64,000 bases of DNA. Origin: Butyrivibrio sp. FCS014. Its GTDB lineage: Bacteria; Bacillota; Clostridia; Lachnospirales; Lachnospiraceae. The DNA is taken from assembly GCF_000526935.1 (NCBI RefSeq), contig NZ_JAHA01000019.1, forward strand, positions 558,001 to 622,000, given 5' to 3'. The position numbers and the translations under genes were made by a program. Positions 17,889-27,023 of this stretch are shown here, piece by piece; positions within the stretch are counted from its first letter, which is position 1, and every line of letters begins with the position of its first letter. The notes beneath the pieces are model-generated. The model was given only the letters and a program-made list of their open reading frames with translations, was not told the origin of the DNA and searched no databases.

Positions 17889-18745
17889 TTAACCGCACCG
17901 CCTGTTACACCTTCAACATAGTATTTCTGCAGGAACATGAACAAAAGTGTTACGGGAATGGCTACAAGAACGCCGCCGGCGCAGAATCTTGTGAAATATC
18001 CCTGATAGTCGTTGGTCCATACCCATCTGGTCATACCTACTGCAACGTTGTAGCTGGTGTCGTGACCGAAAGCTACATAAGATGCGAATACATAGTCACA
18101 CCAGGGAGCCATGAAAGCAACCAGTGCGGTGTAAATGATGATGGGCTTTGACATGGGTATGATCATGGTAAAGAATATTCTCGATCTTGTGGCACCATCG
18201 ATCATAGCAGCCTCATCAAGAGCCTTGGGAATGGTGTCAAAATATCCCTTGCAGACATAGTATCCCATTCCGGAACTGGCTACGGATACCAGAATAAGTC
18301 CGGGGATAGCACCTGCCTGTGTAAGTCCGAACTGTTTCAGAAGGAAGTACAGGCAGATCATGGTAAGGAATCCGGGGAACATACCCAGGATAAGCCAGAA
18401 TCTCATGAGGAATGTTCTTCCTGCGAATCTCATTCTTGAAAGTGAATAACTTACGCAAAGCTGGATAATGGTCTGAAGCAGAGATACAAACACCGCAATG
18501 ATAATGGTGTTCTTGTACCACATAAGATAATTGGTCTGACTGCTGTCAAACAGGAACTTGTAATTGTCCAGAGAGAACTGCTTGGGAACAAGGTAGTCCA
18601 CCATTCCGCCGTACTCTGTGGCATAGGATCTGAAGCTCTGAAGAACCAGTCCCACAAAAGGGAACAGCCAGATAATGCTTATAAGTATCAGTATGATATA
18701 GCCAACAGCGTTTCCGATGGCTCTTTTTGTCTTGTATGATTTCAT
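17882..18745 (-). CDS. ABC sugar transporter permease (MalG type)
   Basis: Inner permease subunit of a carbohydrate ABC importer (MalG/GanQ group), 287 residues, six TM helices. The cytoplasmic EAA loop reads EAAMIDGATRSRIFFTMIIP. It overlaps the preceding permease gene by one base (TAATG). No ATPase gene is present; such systems usually share a multitask MsmX-type ATPase encoded elsewhere. The terminal Gly codon and stop lie inside the 119-bp repeat. Confidence 0.93.
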   Translation of the reverse strand: MKSYKTKRAIGNAVGYIILILISIIWLFPFVGLVLQSFRSYATEYGGMVDYLVPKQFSLDNYKFLFDSSQTNYLMWYKNTIIIAVFVSLLQTIIQLCVSYSLSRMRFAGRTFLMRFWLILGMFPGFLTMICLYFLLKQFGLTQAGAIPGLILVSVASSGMGYYVCKGYFDTIPKALDEAAMIDGATRSRIFFTMIIPMSKPIIIYTALVAFMAPWCDYVFASYVAFGHDTSYNVAVGMTRWVWTNDYQGYFTRFCAGGVLVAIPVTLLFMFLQKYYVEGVTGGAVKG

Positions 18746-20142
18746 TATTGGAAGCCCTCCTCATCTCTTACTGAAGGAAGCATGTTGTAGACAACCAGTG
18801 AAATAACCGCTGTAACTACGAATACCATGATTCCGATTACCGCTGCCATCCTGTAGTTGGTGTCGTTGACAGTCATCTTATAGAGCCAGGTGATAAGCAG
18901 GTCTGAATATCCGGCTTTCTCCGCAAGATTGACTGACTGCGGCTTACCCTGTGTAAGAAGGTAGATAACATTGAAGTTGTTGAGGTTTCCTGTAAACTGT
19001 GTCAGAAGGAAAGGTCCTGTGACAAACAGCATATATGGAAGGGTGATGCTCCTGAACATCTGCCAGGGATTGGCTCCGTCGATCCTTGCGCTCTCGTAAA
19101 GATCCTCGGGGATGTTCATGAGAAGTCCTGTTGCTATCAGCATCATGTAAGGGATACCGATCCAGATATTGACAACGATAATGGTAATCCTTGCCAGCAG
19201 CGGATCAGTCCAGAAAGGAATGTAGGTCTTGATGATTCCCCACTTTATCAGGTATCCGTTAATAAGTCCGTCATTGGCGAACATCTTCATAACGTAAAGA
19301 AGTGAAACAAACTGGGGAACCGCGATGGTAAGAACCAGGATGGTTCTCCAAAGTCTCTTGAATTTGATTCCCTTTTTGTTGATAAGCATGGCAACTGCCA
19401 GTCCAAGGAAATAGTTTGTAAATGTAGCAAACAGAGCCCATACAAGAGTCCATGCAAGAACCTGTACGAAGGTGGGTCCGATGCCTGCGCCTGAGAAGGA
19501 TACCAGCTGTTTGAAGTTTGAAAGTCCCACCCAGGTAAAGAGATTTGTAGGTGACTGATGATTCTTGTCATAGTTGGTAAAGGCCACCAGGATCATGAAT
19601 GCAATGGGAAGAACCGTAAATACAAAGATTCCCGTTACAGGAAGTGCAAGCAGTGTCTTGTGGAAATTCCTGTCGAAAAGTGAATGGAAAACCTCTCCGT
19701 TTGAAGGAAGCTTCTTGCCGTTTCTAAGAATCAGCTCTTCCTTGCGGTTCTCCTTGATGTTTATATACCATATCGCTATCAGCGCAATGACCGCGAAAAT
19801 TGCAAGAACACCGAACAGAAGGATAAGGAAACTGTTGTCTCCGTATACCGTCTTTCTGCCGACCTTCTTGGTCGCTACTGTTCCAAGAGTTGAAATCTTG
19901 GAAAGATACTGCCATCCGAAGCCCGTCATAAACCAGATGAAAAGAGCCTCACAAGCAAGGAGTGCAACTCCTATAAGGATCTGTCCTCTCATGATAGGTC
20001 CGAATCCGAAAATAAGGTAAGAGATCTTGGTCTTCCAGTCTCCCTCCTTAAAAGTTACCCCTATGTCCTTAAAGCCGTTTCCCACCGCCTTAAAGAACTG
20101 GGACGCAACAGTGGTCTTCTTTTTTCCTGCGTCCTGTGCCAT
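18745..20142 (-). CDS. ABC sugar transporter permease (MalF type)
   Basis: Larger permease subunit, 465 residues. The N-terminal 150 residues add two or more TM helices and a soluble stretch, as in MalF. The core permease follows, with EAA loop YESARIDGANPWQMF. I place the start at the ATG at 20142 because AGGAGG lies 9 nt upstream; ten more codons upstream are open but lack a ribosome binding site. It is separated from the binding-protein gene by 114 nt holding a perfect hairpin. Confidence 0.93.
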   Translation of the reverse strand: MAQDAGKKKTTVASQFFKAVGNGFKDIGVTFKEGDWKTKISYLIFGFGPIMRGQILIGVALLACEALFIWFMTGFGWQYLSKISTLGTVATKKVGRKTVYGDNSFLILLFGVLAIFAVIALIAIWYINIKENRKEELILRNGKKLPSNGEVFHSLFDRNFHKTLLALPVTGIFVFTVLPIAFMILVAFTNYDKNHQSPTNLFTWVGLSNFKQLVSFSGAGIGPTFVQVLAWTLVWALFATFTNYFLGLAVAMLINKKGIKFKRLWRTILVLTIAVPQFVSLLYVMKMFANDGLINGYLIKWGIIKTYIPFWTDPLLARITIIVVNIWIGIPYMMLIATGLLMNIPEDLYESARIDGANPWQMFRSITLPYMLFVTGPFLLTQFTGNLNNFNVIYLLTQGKPQSVNLAEKAGYSDLLITWLYKMTVNDTNYRMAAVIGIMVFVVTAVISLVVYNMLPSVRDEEGFQ

Positions 20143-20189
20143 ACCTTTAAGCCTCCTTTGCATCTGTCGCAAGTTTGATTAGTTAAATA

Positions 20190-20220
20190 CAGGCTCGGAA
20201 ACATACCGGATCCGAGCCTG
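20190..20220 (-). terminator. Intercistronic hairpin between binding protein and permease genes
   Basis: Perfect 10-bp stem CAGGCTCGGA (20190-20199) with TCCGAGCCTG (20211-20220). Only TGTATTTAA follows on the minus strand, so it probably stabilises or attenuates, giving more binding protein than permease. Confidence 0.6.
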
Positions 20221-20256
20221 AAAATTGTGCTTTATGAATGTAACTGAATCACTCTA

Positions 20257-21597
20257 TTACTGAGCGTATGACTCACATGTTGTCTGGAAATCTGTAAGAG
20301 CCTTCATGAAGTCGTCATCGCTGGAATCCTTTGTGATCTCGCCTGAGATTACAGAATCACCAAGTGATGTTGCAAGTGACCAGTAGTCTCCGGGATACTG
20401 TCCCTGAGGGATAGTGTACTGGAGCTGATCAGCAAGAGCTGAAAGAGCTTCGTCAGCCTGAACTGCATCAGACTTCTGAGCATTGAGGTTTGAAGGGCCC
20501 CAACCTACTGCATTGTATCTTGCAAGCTGAACTTCTTCGCTTGAAAGGAATGCTGCAAGAGCATCACAAACAGCAAGCTTAAGGTCATCTTCCTGAGGCT
20601 TAACACCAAGGAGCTTGAATCCACCGAATCCGCTCATCTGATATGTCTTGCCATCAGCGCCTTCGAATGTAGGAAGCTTAGCACAAGCGTAGTTGTCACC
20701 GAAGAGATCCTTAGCTGCGCCTGCATCCCATGTTCCGTCTACGATAGCACCAACGTTTGTTGCGTTGCTGATAGCTGAACCGTTCTGGAATGCCTTGGAA
20801 GAAGCAACCTCTGCAATCTTCTTAAGAGCTACAACACCTGCATCAGATGCATATGTTGAGTTGCACTTTGTGAAGTTTCCTGAATCGTCTGTGTCGTATG
20901 TAAGCTCAGCACCTGTTCCGAAGAAGAATGCTGTCTGATACCAACCTGAGTTAATCTCGAAGTAGAAGTTCTTGCCTGCTGCTTCGCAATCAGCAATGAT
21001 TCCCTCAAGAGTAGAAGGATCTGTTACAACGCTCTTATCATAGTAAAGGAAATATCCGTTGTCTGATGTAAGAGGATAAGCATAAAGTGTGCCACCAACT
21101 GTAGCTGCACCAACAGCACCGGCATCGTTCTGAGCCTTAACTGCCTCTGCGTTTGAATCCTCAACAACTTCAAGAGCACCTGCTGTTACAAGTCTTGCGA
21201 TCTGATCCTGAGCGAATGCATAGATATCTGCACCTGCCTCAACGTCTGTGATCATGTTTCCTGCTGCATCTCCTTCACCAACAGCCTCAACTGTGTAGGT
21301 GTAACCTGAGAACTCAGGATGTGCAGCCTGGAATGCTGCGATCTGCTCATTTGTGAAATCTACTACGTTGTCGGCAACCCAAATCTTGATCTCGCCTGTG
21401 CCGTAGTCTGTGATCTCCTCAGCTGCATCTGCAACTTCCTCTGCAGTCTGCTCAGCTGTCTCAGCAACCTCTGTTGCTGTCTCTGCTACATCTGTAGCTG
21501 TGTCTGCTACTGTCTGTGCTGCTTCATTGCCGCAGCCTGCAAGCAGGGTCATGCCCATAGCTGCTGTCAGCAATACAGAAACCAATTTCTTTTTCAT
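20257..21597 (-). CDS. Extracellular sugar-binding lipoprotein of the ABC importer
   Basis: Solute-binding protein of the MalE class, 446 residues. The lipoprotein signal is MKKKLVSVLLTAAMGMTLLAGCG, with the acylated Cys in LAGC. An Ala/Thr/Glu-rich spacer of repeated VAETA-like units (about residues 28-60) precedes the binding domain (EIKIWVADN, DIYAFAQDQIARL). The start at 21597 is fixed by GGAGGG 6 nt upstream and by the signal peptide; a longer open frame upstream lacks both. First gene of the locus, with a consensus promoter and operator-like motifs before it. Confidence 0.93.
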   Translation of the reverse strand: MKKKLVSVLLTAAMGMTLLAGCGNEAAQTVADTATDVAETATEVAETAEQTAEEVADAAEEITDYGTGEIKIWVADNVVDFTNEQIAAFQAAHPEFSGYTYTVEAVGEGDAAGNMITDVEAGADIYAFAQDQIARLVTAGALEVVEDSNAEAVKAQNDAGAVGAATVGGTLYAYPLTSDNGYFLYYDKSVVTDPSTLEGIIADCEAAGKNFYFEINSGWYQTAFFFGTGAELTYDTDDSGNFTKCNSTYASDAGVVALKKIAEVASSKAFQNGSAISNATNVGAIVDGTWDAGAAKDLFGDNYACAKLPTFEGADGKTYQMSGFGGFKLLGVKPQEDDLKLAVCDALAAFLSSEEVQLARYNAVGWGPSNLNAQKSDAVQADEALSALADQLQYTIPQGQYPGDYWSLATSLGDSVISGEITKDSSDDDFMKALTDFQTTCESYAQ

Positions 21598-21625
21598 ATT
21601 TTTCCCTCCATTTTCTAAAAAGGAC

Positions 21626-21646
21626 TGCGCAATCTTGCGCAATCGG
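21626..21646. promoter_or_regulatory. Operator-like repeats near the predicted transcription start
   Basis: TGCGCAATC (21626-21634) is followed directly by TTGCGCAATCGG (21635-21646). TTGCGCAA is a perfect palindrome with a central CG, as in LacI-family operators. The position just downstream of the -10 box suits repression. Assignment to the local LacI protein is an inference. Confidence 0.45.
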
Positions 21647-21660
21647 TTGCTCACACATAG

Positions 21661-21689
21661 AGTATATTTCTTGTGCATATTTTTGTCAA
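21661..21689 (-). promoter_or_regulatory. Consensus promoter of the sugar importer operon
   Basis: On the minus strand TTGACA (21684-21689), a 17-nt spacer and TATACT (21661-21666), about 65 nt before the binding-protein ATG. Confidence 0.75.
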
Positions 21690-21752
21690 CTAACACTTTT
21701 TTATAATATTATACCGTTTTATTTATACATAATGCACATTGACAAAGTTAAC

Positions 21753-21797
21753 GGTAACGATTCCGGTAACGTTGTCGGTAACGTTTTGCGCAATCGG
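21753..21797. promoter_or_regulatory. Upstream repeated motifs: three GGTAACG at 12-bp period and TTGCGCAATCGG
   Basis: GGTAACG occurs at 21753-21759, 21765-21771 and 21777-21783, exactly 12 bp apart. TTGCGCAATCGGT follows from 21786, identical over 13 bases to the site starting at 21635, 151 bp away. They probably bind one or two regulators of the importer promoter, perhaps with looping between the two TTGCGCAATCGGT sites. Confidence 0.45.
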
Positions 21798-21809
21798 TGA
21801 CATAATCGG

Positions 21810-22970
21810 TTATGCGCTGATTTTGCGGTAATATGCGCCATTCTGGGCTATCTGTCCAGTGGAAGTTAAGTCCATTAACGTACCTATGAGCATCGGTATC
21901 GTCACTTCCACACCCCTTCTGTAGAGTTCGTCCATGATGTAGGAGGTTGAAACCGGTATGATATCTACCGTTTCAAGGATGAGCTCTTCAAGGCTGAGAG
22001 GCCCATTTTTCGCGGTTTTCGAAGTGCCTTTGGGATCAATCTCTTCGAATTCCTCCTCCTCAAAAATGCCATCCTCCTCTTCTGCCTTACAGGCATCTGT
22101 CCTGATTCTAAGCCTGTCCAGCACATCCTCAACATCCACTGCGATACCGGCCCCCTGGCTGATTATGCTGTTGCAGCCATCGCTGAGCCTGTCGGTTACT
22201 CTTCCCGGAACCGCCAGCACTTCTCTTCCCTGCTCCAGCGCAGTATCCACGGTTATCTGGGTTCCGGACTTCTTCCTTGCTTCAACAACCAGCACCACAT
22301 CCGCAAGGGCGCTTATTATCCTGTTTCTCACAGGAAAGTTCCTGCTCTCGGGCATGGTACCGGGAGCATATTCGGAAATTATCCCGCCGCTGCTTGCTAT
22401 TCCGTCGTATATCAGTCTGTTTTCTTCGGGATAACAGATGTCAGGACCGCAACCCAGGACTCCGAAGGTAGTTCCTCCCGCATCCAGGGCCGCTGCCTGG
22501 GCAATCCCGTCAACGCCCCTGGCCATTCCGCTTATTATCTGCACTCCCGAAAGAGCAAGCCCCCTTCCGAAATGTCTTGCGGCGTATCTTCCGTATTCCG
22601 AGCACATCCTGGCTCCGATAATGGCAACGGAAGGCTTTTGAGGATCCGGAAGCTTCCCCTTAACATACAGGGCAAAGGGCGGATTATGAATGTTCTTTAG
22701 CTTCTCCGGAAAATCCGGTTCAATCCTTGATATAAAGCGGATCCCCTTCTCTTCAAGCTTTCTCTTTTCCCTGTCAAAATCCCAGTCAAATCTGGACTTT
22801 TCTATGGCTTTTACCTGCTTTGCGGACAGTATGTCCGATAGCTCTTTTGCCTTCATCCCGTATATGTCCCTGCAGCTTAAGCCGCTGCAAAGGAGCTTAT
22901 CCGCGCTGGCATTGCCGATTCCCGGCACGTTAAACAGCCACAGCGCATAATCTTTTTCTGTTAATTCCAT
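21810..22970 (-). CDS. dprA: DNA processing protein DprA
   Basis: Loads RecA on incoming single-stranded DNA during transformation. 386 residues. The order is a SAM/HhH-like N-terminal domain (VPGIGNASADKLL), the Rossmann-like core with IIGARMCSEYGR and SGMARGVDGIAQAA, FPVRNRIISALADVVLVVEA, and a C-terminal winged helix (about 310-386). It begins 3 nt after the comM stop, with GGAGGAA inside the end of comM, so the two are translated together. The 3' end borders the sugar importer control region. Confidence 0.94.
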   Translation of the reverse strand: MELTEKDYALWLFNVPGIGNASADKLLCSGLSCRDIYGMKAKELSDILSAKQVKAIEKSRFDWDFDREKRKLEEKGIRFISRIEPDFPEKLKNIHNPPFALYVKGKLPDPQKPSVAIIGARMCSEYGRYAARHFGRGLALSGVQIISGMARGVDGIAQAAALDAGGTTFGVLGCGPDICYPEENRLIYDGIASSGGIISEYAPGTMPESRNFPVRNRIISALADVVLVVEARKKSGTQITVDTALEQGREVLAVPGRVTDRLSDGCNSIISQGAGIAVDVEDVLDRLRIRTDACKAEEEDGIFEEEEFEEIDPKGTSKTAKNGPLSLEELILETVDIIPVSTSYIMDELYRRGVEVTIPMLIGTLMDLTSTGQIAQNGAYYRKISA

Positions 22971-22973
22971 CTA

Positions 22974-24542
22974 TCATTCCTCCATCTGCTGCCAGTATTT
23001 GCCGTCGGTTATCCTGTATCCCACGGCCTCCATAAGGTGTATCTGACAGATATCCTTTGATCCATCGATATCCGCAATGGTCCTGGCAACCCTTAATATT
23101 TTGTGATAGGCCCTGGCACTGAGCTCCATGGTGCAAAAAACCTGCTCAAGATAGCTTTCCTCCTTTGGCCCGAGCCTGCAGTATTTTTCAATATCCTTGG
23201 GGCTCATCTCCGAATTGAACTTAAGCTTCGTCCCCTTAAAGCGCTCCTCCTGAAGGGCTCTTGCTCTCATGACTCTCTCCCTTATGGAACTGCTGGATTC
23301 ATTGGCGATGTTCCGCTTGTGGCTAAGGTCTGCTATATCAACTCTTTTTGCCTCCACGCAGATGTCTACCCTGTCCAGCACAGGGCCCGAAATATGCCCG
23401 AGATACCGCCTTATCTCATGAGGCGTACACTTGCATCTGTTTCTGTCGGGATAGAAGCCGCAGGGGCATGGATTGAGGGCGCCCACAAGCTGAAAATCCG
23501 CAGGGTAGGTATAGGTTCCCCGGTTTCTCACTATGTGGACATTTCTGTCCTCCAGAGGCTGCCGGAGCATATCCAGTTTTGCCCTGGAAAATTCAGGCAT
23601 CTCATCCAGAAACAGCACTCCTCTGTGGGCAAGGGATATTATGCCGGGCCTCGGCACGTTTCCTCCGCCCACCAGGGCTGTTTCCGTCACCAGATGATGC
23701 GTGCTCATGAAGGGTCTTTTTGTTATAAGCGCCTTGTCCTTCCCCATCATTCCCGCCACGGAATATATGGTTGATACTTCAAGGCTTTCCTCCGGCGTAA
23801 GGGGAGGAAGTATTGTAGGTATCCTCTTGGCGATCATGCTCTTTCCCGCTCCGGGCGGTCCTATGATCATGATGTGGTGAAAACCTGCTGCCGCTATCTC
23901 CACAGCTCTTTTCACCGCAGCCTGCCCGTTGATGTCCGCAAAGTCCAGATCATATCCGTCACTTTGCGCATCATCAAAAAGAGCCTTCACATCAACCTTT
24001 GTCGGTCTGATAAGCTGATCTCTCTCCTTTTGGTCTGCGTTAAGATATCCCGCTGCCTCCTGGAGGGAGCTTACGCCGATGACCTTTATACCCTCCACTA
24101 CGGCCCCTTCCCTGGCATTGCCGGCGGGGAGTATTGCGGTTTTATATCCCATTTTCTTCGCCTTGGCAACGATGGGAAGGGCGCCCTTTATCTCCTTGAC
24201 CTCTCCGTCAAGTCCAAGTTCTCCAAGGACTATGGTGTCTGCAAGGCTTTCCTCTTCTATCTCTCCCATGGCAGCCATGATGCCAACAGCCACCGGAAGG
24301 TCTACCACTACACCGGTCTTTCTTATATCAGCCGGCGATAGGTTTATGGTTATCTTTGAGGCGGGGATTTTTGTACCTGCGTTTCTGAGAGCCACTTTGA
24401 CTCTGTCGCCTGCTTCTTTTACCTCGCCGCTCATAAATCCAACCATGTTAAAGCCGGGAAGCCCGTCAGCCACATCCACCTCTACCTGCATTAGGTAAGG
24501 CGAGATGCCGCCCACGGCTCCCGATGTAATTGAACTGAACAT
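22974..24542 (-). CDS. comM: ComM/YifB family AAA ATPase (magnesium chelatase-like)
   Basis: Hexameric helicase-like ATPase linked in other bacteria to branch migration during natural transformation. 522 residues. The N-terminal ChlI/S5-like domain covers about 1-170. The AAA core has Walker A GPPGAGKSMIAKR near residue 213 and Walker B VLFLDEMPEF. Cysteines in NPCPCGFYPDRNRCKC probably bind zinc. A C-terminal Mg-chelatase domain follows (RVMRARALQEERF, AYHKILRVARTIADI). Co-transcribed with dprA. Confidence 0.92.
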   Translation of the reverse strand: MFSSITSGAVGGISPYLMQVEVDVADGLPGFNMVGFMSGEVKEAGDRVKVALRNAGTKIPASKITINLSPADIRKTGVVVDLPVAVGIMAAMGEIEEESLADTIVLGELGLDGEVKEIKGALPIVAKAKKMGYKTAILPAGNAREGAVVEGIKVIGVSSLQEAAGYLNADQKERDQLIRPTKVDVKALFDDAQSDGYDLDFADINGQAAVKRAVEIAAAGFHHIMIIGPPGAGKSMIAKRIPTILPPLTPEESLEVSTIYSVAGMMGKDKALITKRPFMSTHHLVTETALVGGGNVPRPGIISLAHRGVLFLDEMPEFSRAKLDMLRQPLEDRNVHIVRNRGTYTYPADFQLVGALNPCPCGFYPDRNRCKCTPHEIRRYLGHISGPVLDRVDICVEAKRVDIADLSHKRNIANESSSSIRERVMRARALQEERFKGTKLKFNSEMSPKDIEKYCRLGPKEESYLEQVFCTMELSARAYHKILRVARTIADIDGSKDICQIHLMEAVGYRITDGKYWQQMEE

Positions 24543-24614
24543 TTTTATTCCTTTCTTGATCTTTTAAACGGAATTTCTTTTGAAATAACCTGACGCGCCG
24601 GATTTGGCGCAAAG

Positions 24615-24662
24615 AAAAAACATAAAACAAAATCGACCTGCTAATTGTATAACAGGTCGATT
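24615..24662 (-). terminator. Rho-independent terminator after pilT
   Basis: Perfect 10-bp stem (24631-24640 with 24653-24662), 12-nt loop, followed on the minus strand by TTTGTTTTATGTTTTTTC. Confidence 0.85.
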
Positions 24663-24736
24663 CGAAAAGTCTTTAAGAATTTCTTAAGAATTCTTATGAT
24701 TTTCTTAAGATTGAAATTGTCGTATCATCCATGAGT

Positions 24737-25798
24737 TTATCTTAACATCTTGTTCTGCATGGTATCGGGATCCTGCGCAAACTGAAGGGCGATTTCCCTG
24801 GATATCTTTCCTGATCTGTAGAGGTCAAGGATAGCGTCATCCATGGTGATCATGCCCTGCTTTCTGTAGGTCTGCATGTAGGTTATAAGCTGATGGGATT
24901 TACCCTCACGGATAAGGTTCCTTACGGCGCTGTTGACATGCAGAACTTCAAAGGCCGCAAATCTTGTGATGCCGTCGCCGCTGGGGATCAGCTGCTGACA
25001 GATAACGGCTTCCAGAACTCCCGCAAGCTGTATCCTGATCTGCTGCTGTTGGTGAGACGGGAATACATCAATAAGTCTGTCCACGGTATTGGAAGCTCCG
25101 ATGGTGTGAACGGTGGAAAGTACCAGATGTCCTGTCTCTGCTGCCGTTATGGCTGTACTGATGGTCTCAAGGTCACGCATCTCACCCACAAGGATAACAT
25201 CCGGATCCTCACGAAGAGCAGCCCTTAAGGCGCTGGCATAGCTGTTAGAGTCGGTACCGATCTCCCTCTGGTTTACAATGGATTGATGATGCTGATAGGT
25301 AAACTCAATGGGATCCTCCAGTGTAATTACATGGGCTTCCCTGCTGTTATTGATCTTATCGATGATGGAAGCAAGAGTAGTTGACTTACCGCTTCCTGTA
25401 GGTCCCGTTACCAGAACCAGTCCCCTCTTCTTCTGATACAGGTCTATAACAGTATCGGGAATACCAAGTGATTCCGCAGACGGGATTTCAGAGGCAACAA
25501 CTCTGAATGCCATAGCAATGGAACCTCTTTGTTTAAAAAGATTAAGCCTGTAACGTCCTATTCCCCTGATGGAAAAAGACATATCGTACTGTCCGTTCTC
25601 TTCAAGCTTGGCTGCCTGCTTCTCATCCATTACTTCATTGGCAATCTCCAGAGTATCAGGAGGAAGCATCCTGTCATACCCCTCCATGACAACGAGCTTG
25701 CCGTTAAGCCTCATCTTAGGCGGAATACCTACGGTGATATGTACATCCGAGGCTCCTCTTTCTTTGGCTTCTTTCAAAATTTCTTCAATCCTTGACAT
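24737..25798 (-). CDS. pilT: Type IV pilus retraction ATPase PilT
   Basis: Hexameric cytoplasmic ATPase that disassembles type IV pili. 353 residues, the usual PilT length. The N-terminal PAS-like part includes GASDVHITVG. Walker A is GPTGSGKSTT, the Asp box lies near ITLEDPIEF, Walker B is DPDVILVGEMRD and the His box TGHLVLSTVHT. The C-terminal arm resembles PilT (MDDAILDLYRSGKIS). No other pilus gene is in the window. It follows an HD-GYP-like gene by 17 nt, which suggests joint regulation of surface motility. Confidence 0.93.
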   Translation of the reverse strand: MSRIEEILKEAKERGASDVHITVGIPPKMRLNGKLVVMEGYDRMLPPDTLEIANEVMDEKQAAKLEENGQYDMSFSIRGIGRYRLNLFKQRGSIAMAFRVVASEIPSAESLGIPDTVIDLYQKKRGLVLVTGPTGSGKSTTLASIIDKINNSREAHVITLEDPIEFTYQHHQSIVNQREIGTDSNSYASALRAALREDPDVILVGEMRDLETISTAITAAETGHLVLSTVHTIGASNTVDRLIDVFPSHQQQQIRIQLAGVLEAVICQQLIPSGDGITRFAAFEVLHVNSAVRNLIREGKSHQLITYMQTYRKQGMITMDDAILDLYRSGKISREIALQFAQDPDTMQNKMLR

Positions 25799-25815
25799 GT
25801 TTTCCCCCTCATTTA

Positions 25816-26937
25816 TCAGACGTAAACAGGCTCCTCCACTGTAATACCCAGAGCCTTCATCTTGGCTGTATCCATCACATAGCGGTTGTCCATGGTCTTC
25901 ATGATATCCACGATCTCGATATCACCGTAAGCCCTCTTGTTGGACAGATCGATTATCGAATTATCCCTGAAGCTCAGAACCGTGGGCCTTAGGAAATCCT
26001 CATCGTTGGTCCTGATTACCAGGGCCTTCTCACCGGTACTCAGCTCAACGCTTATGCCCGGCGTCAGAATGTTCAATGAGTCGGTCAGCCCCTTTACCAC
26101 CTTGGGATCAAATACATCCGGCCTGTGCATCATCTTTCTTATGACCACCACCTCAGAAGTTGGCGAATCGTCTACCCGGACTGAGGTCTCCTTGTCATAT
26201 ATACCGGCCACCACCAGTACTTTGGCCGCGGTCAGCATCTTGGCATTCTGGATCGGAGTATCACTCCAGTAATCAAGCAGGAGCTTCCTTGCCTGGTTAC
26301 ATGCCCTTTTTATATTGGGCTGAGATGAAAAGGCATCCTCTATAATTGGATAACCCGCCACCTCGTGACCGTCTATAATAGCTATCTCATCGGCACTGCA
26401 GCATTGTTTTGACTGCAGGTCCGGCGGAAGAGTCAGCTTACCGATATCGTGGATCACGGCAGCCATTACCGCTTCATTCTGTTCGGCAAGCGGAACATTC
26501 ATCGTATGGGTTATGGCCGCAGATAAAATGGCCACGTTAAGACTGTGTTTATAGATATAGTCGTCTTCACTTCTAAGGGATTGCTGGAAAGTGATCTTCT
26601 TTCGAAGATTCCCGTAGTTCTTGATTATCTGCGCGCAGATAGCGGGGAATCTCTCCTGCTTGTGATTCTTGACTATCTTTTGAAGTTCCTCCATGATCTC
26701 ATGGTACATAACCGTCTGGAATCTCTCGAATTCAAGATCATCTTCCGTCATGGGAGGTACGGGTTCCGCGGGCTCAAGGATAAACAGCCCGATAAGACCA
26801 AAGCTCTTGATATTCTCGATTGACTGCATGTCCTTGAGGACAGCGGCACGATCGTATAAGAGCACACCCTTCTTGCTGTATATGGGCTTGGCCAGTCGCA
26901 TACCCGGTTTCAACTCATCACTTTTGATAAAAAGCAT
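25816..26937 (-). CDS. HD-GYP-like domain protein
   Basis: Member of the HD superfamily related to c-di-GMP phosphodiesterases. 373 residues. The N-terminal region resembles the DUF3391-like part often attached to HD-GYP (IKSDELKPGMRLAKPIYSKKGVLLYDR). The HD domain has KHSLNVAIL and HDIGKLTLPP, so the metal-binding HD is kept. The GYP segment is altered: GHEVAGYPI instead of HHExxDGxGYP, so activity or specificity may have changed. The start at 26937 is preceded by AGGAG at 8 nt spacing; 22 upstream codons are open but lack a ribosome binding site. Lies just before pilT. Confidence 0.85.
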   Translation of the reverse strand: MLFIKSDELKPGMRLAKPIYSKKGVLLYDRAAVLKDMQSIENIKSFGLIGLFILEPAEPVPPMTEDDLEFERFQTVMYHEIMEELQKIVKNHKQERFPAICAQIIKNYGNLRKKITFQQSLRSEDDYIYKHSLNVAILSAAITHTMNVPLAEQNEAVMAAVIHDIGKLTLPPDLQSKQCCSADEIAIIDGHEVAGYPIIEDAFSSQPNIKRACNQARKLLLDYWSDTPIQNAKMLTAAKVLVVAGIYDKETSVRVDDSPTSEVVVIRKMMHRPDVFDPKVVKGLTDSLNILTPGISVELSTGEKALVIRTNDEDFLRPTVLSFRDNSIIDLSNKRAYGDIEIVDIMKTMDNRYVMDTAKMKALGITVEEPVYV

Positions 26938-27023
26938 AGAAACCACTCCTATAGCAAATAATCCATATATATAAATTATGATGCTAAAGTGGTAAAAAAT
27001 CAATCAAATTGCGATGAAGATTG

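Noticed and set aside
23103-24341. Long plus-strand frames opposite comM
   Set aside because: ComM shows Walker and chelatase motifs in its own frame; the opposite frames have none.
24663-24720. Repeated CTTAAGAA-like palindromes after pilT
   Set aside because: Short, AT-rich and compatible with low complexity; no convincing element beyond the terminator next to it.
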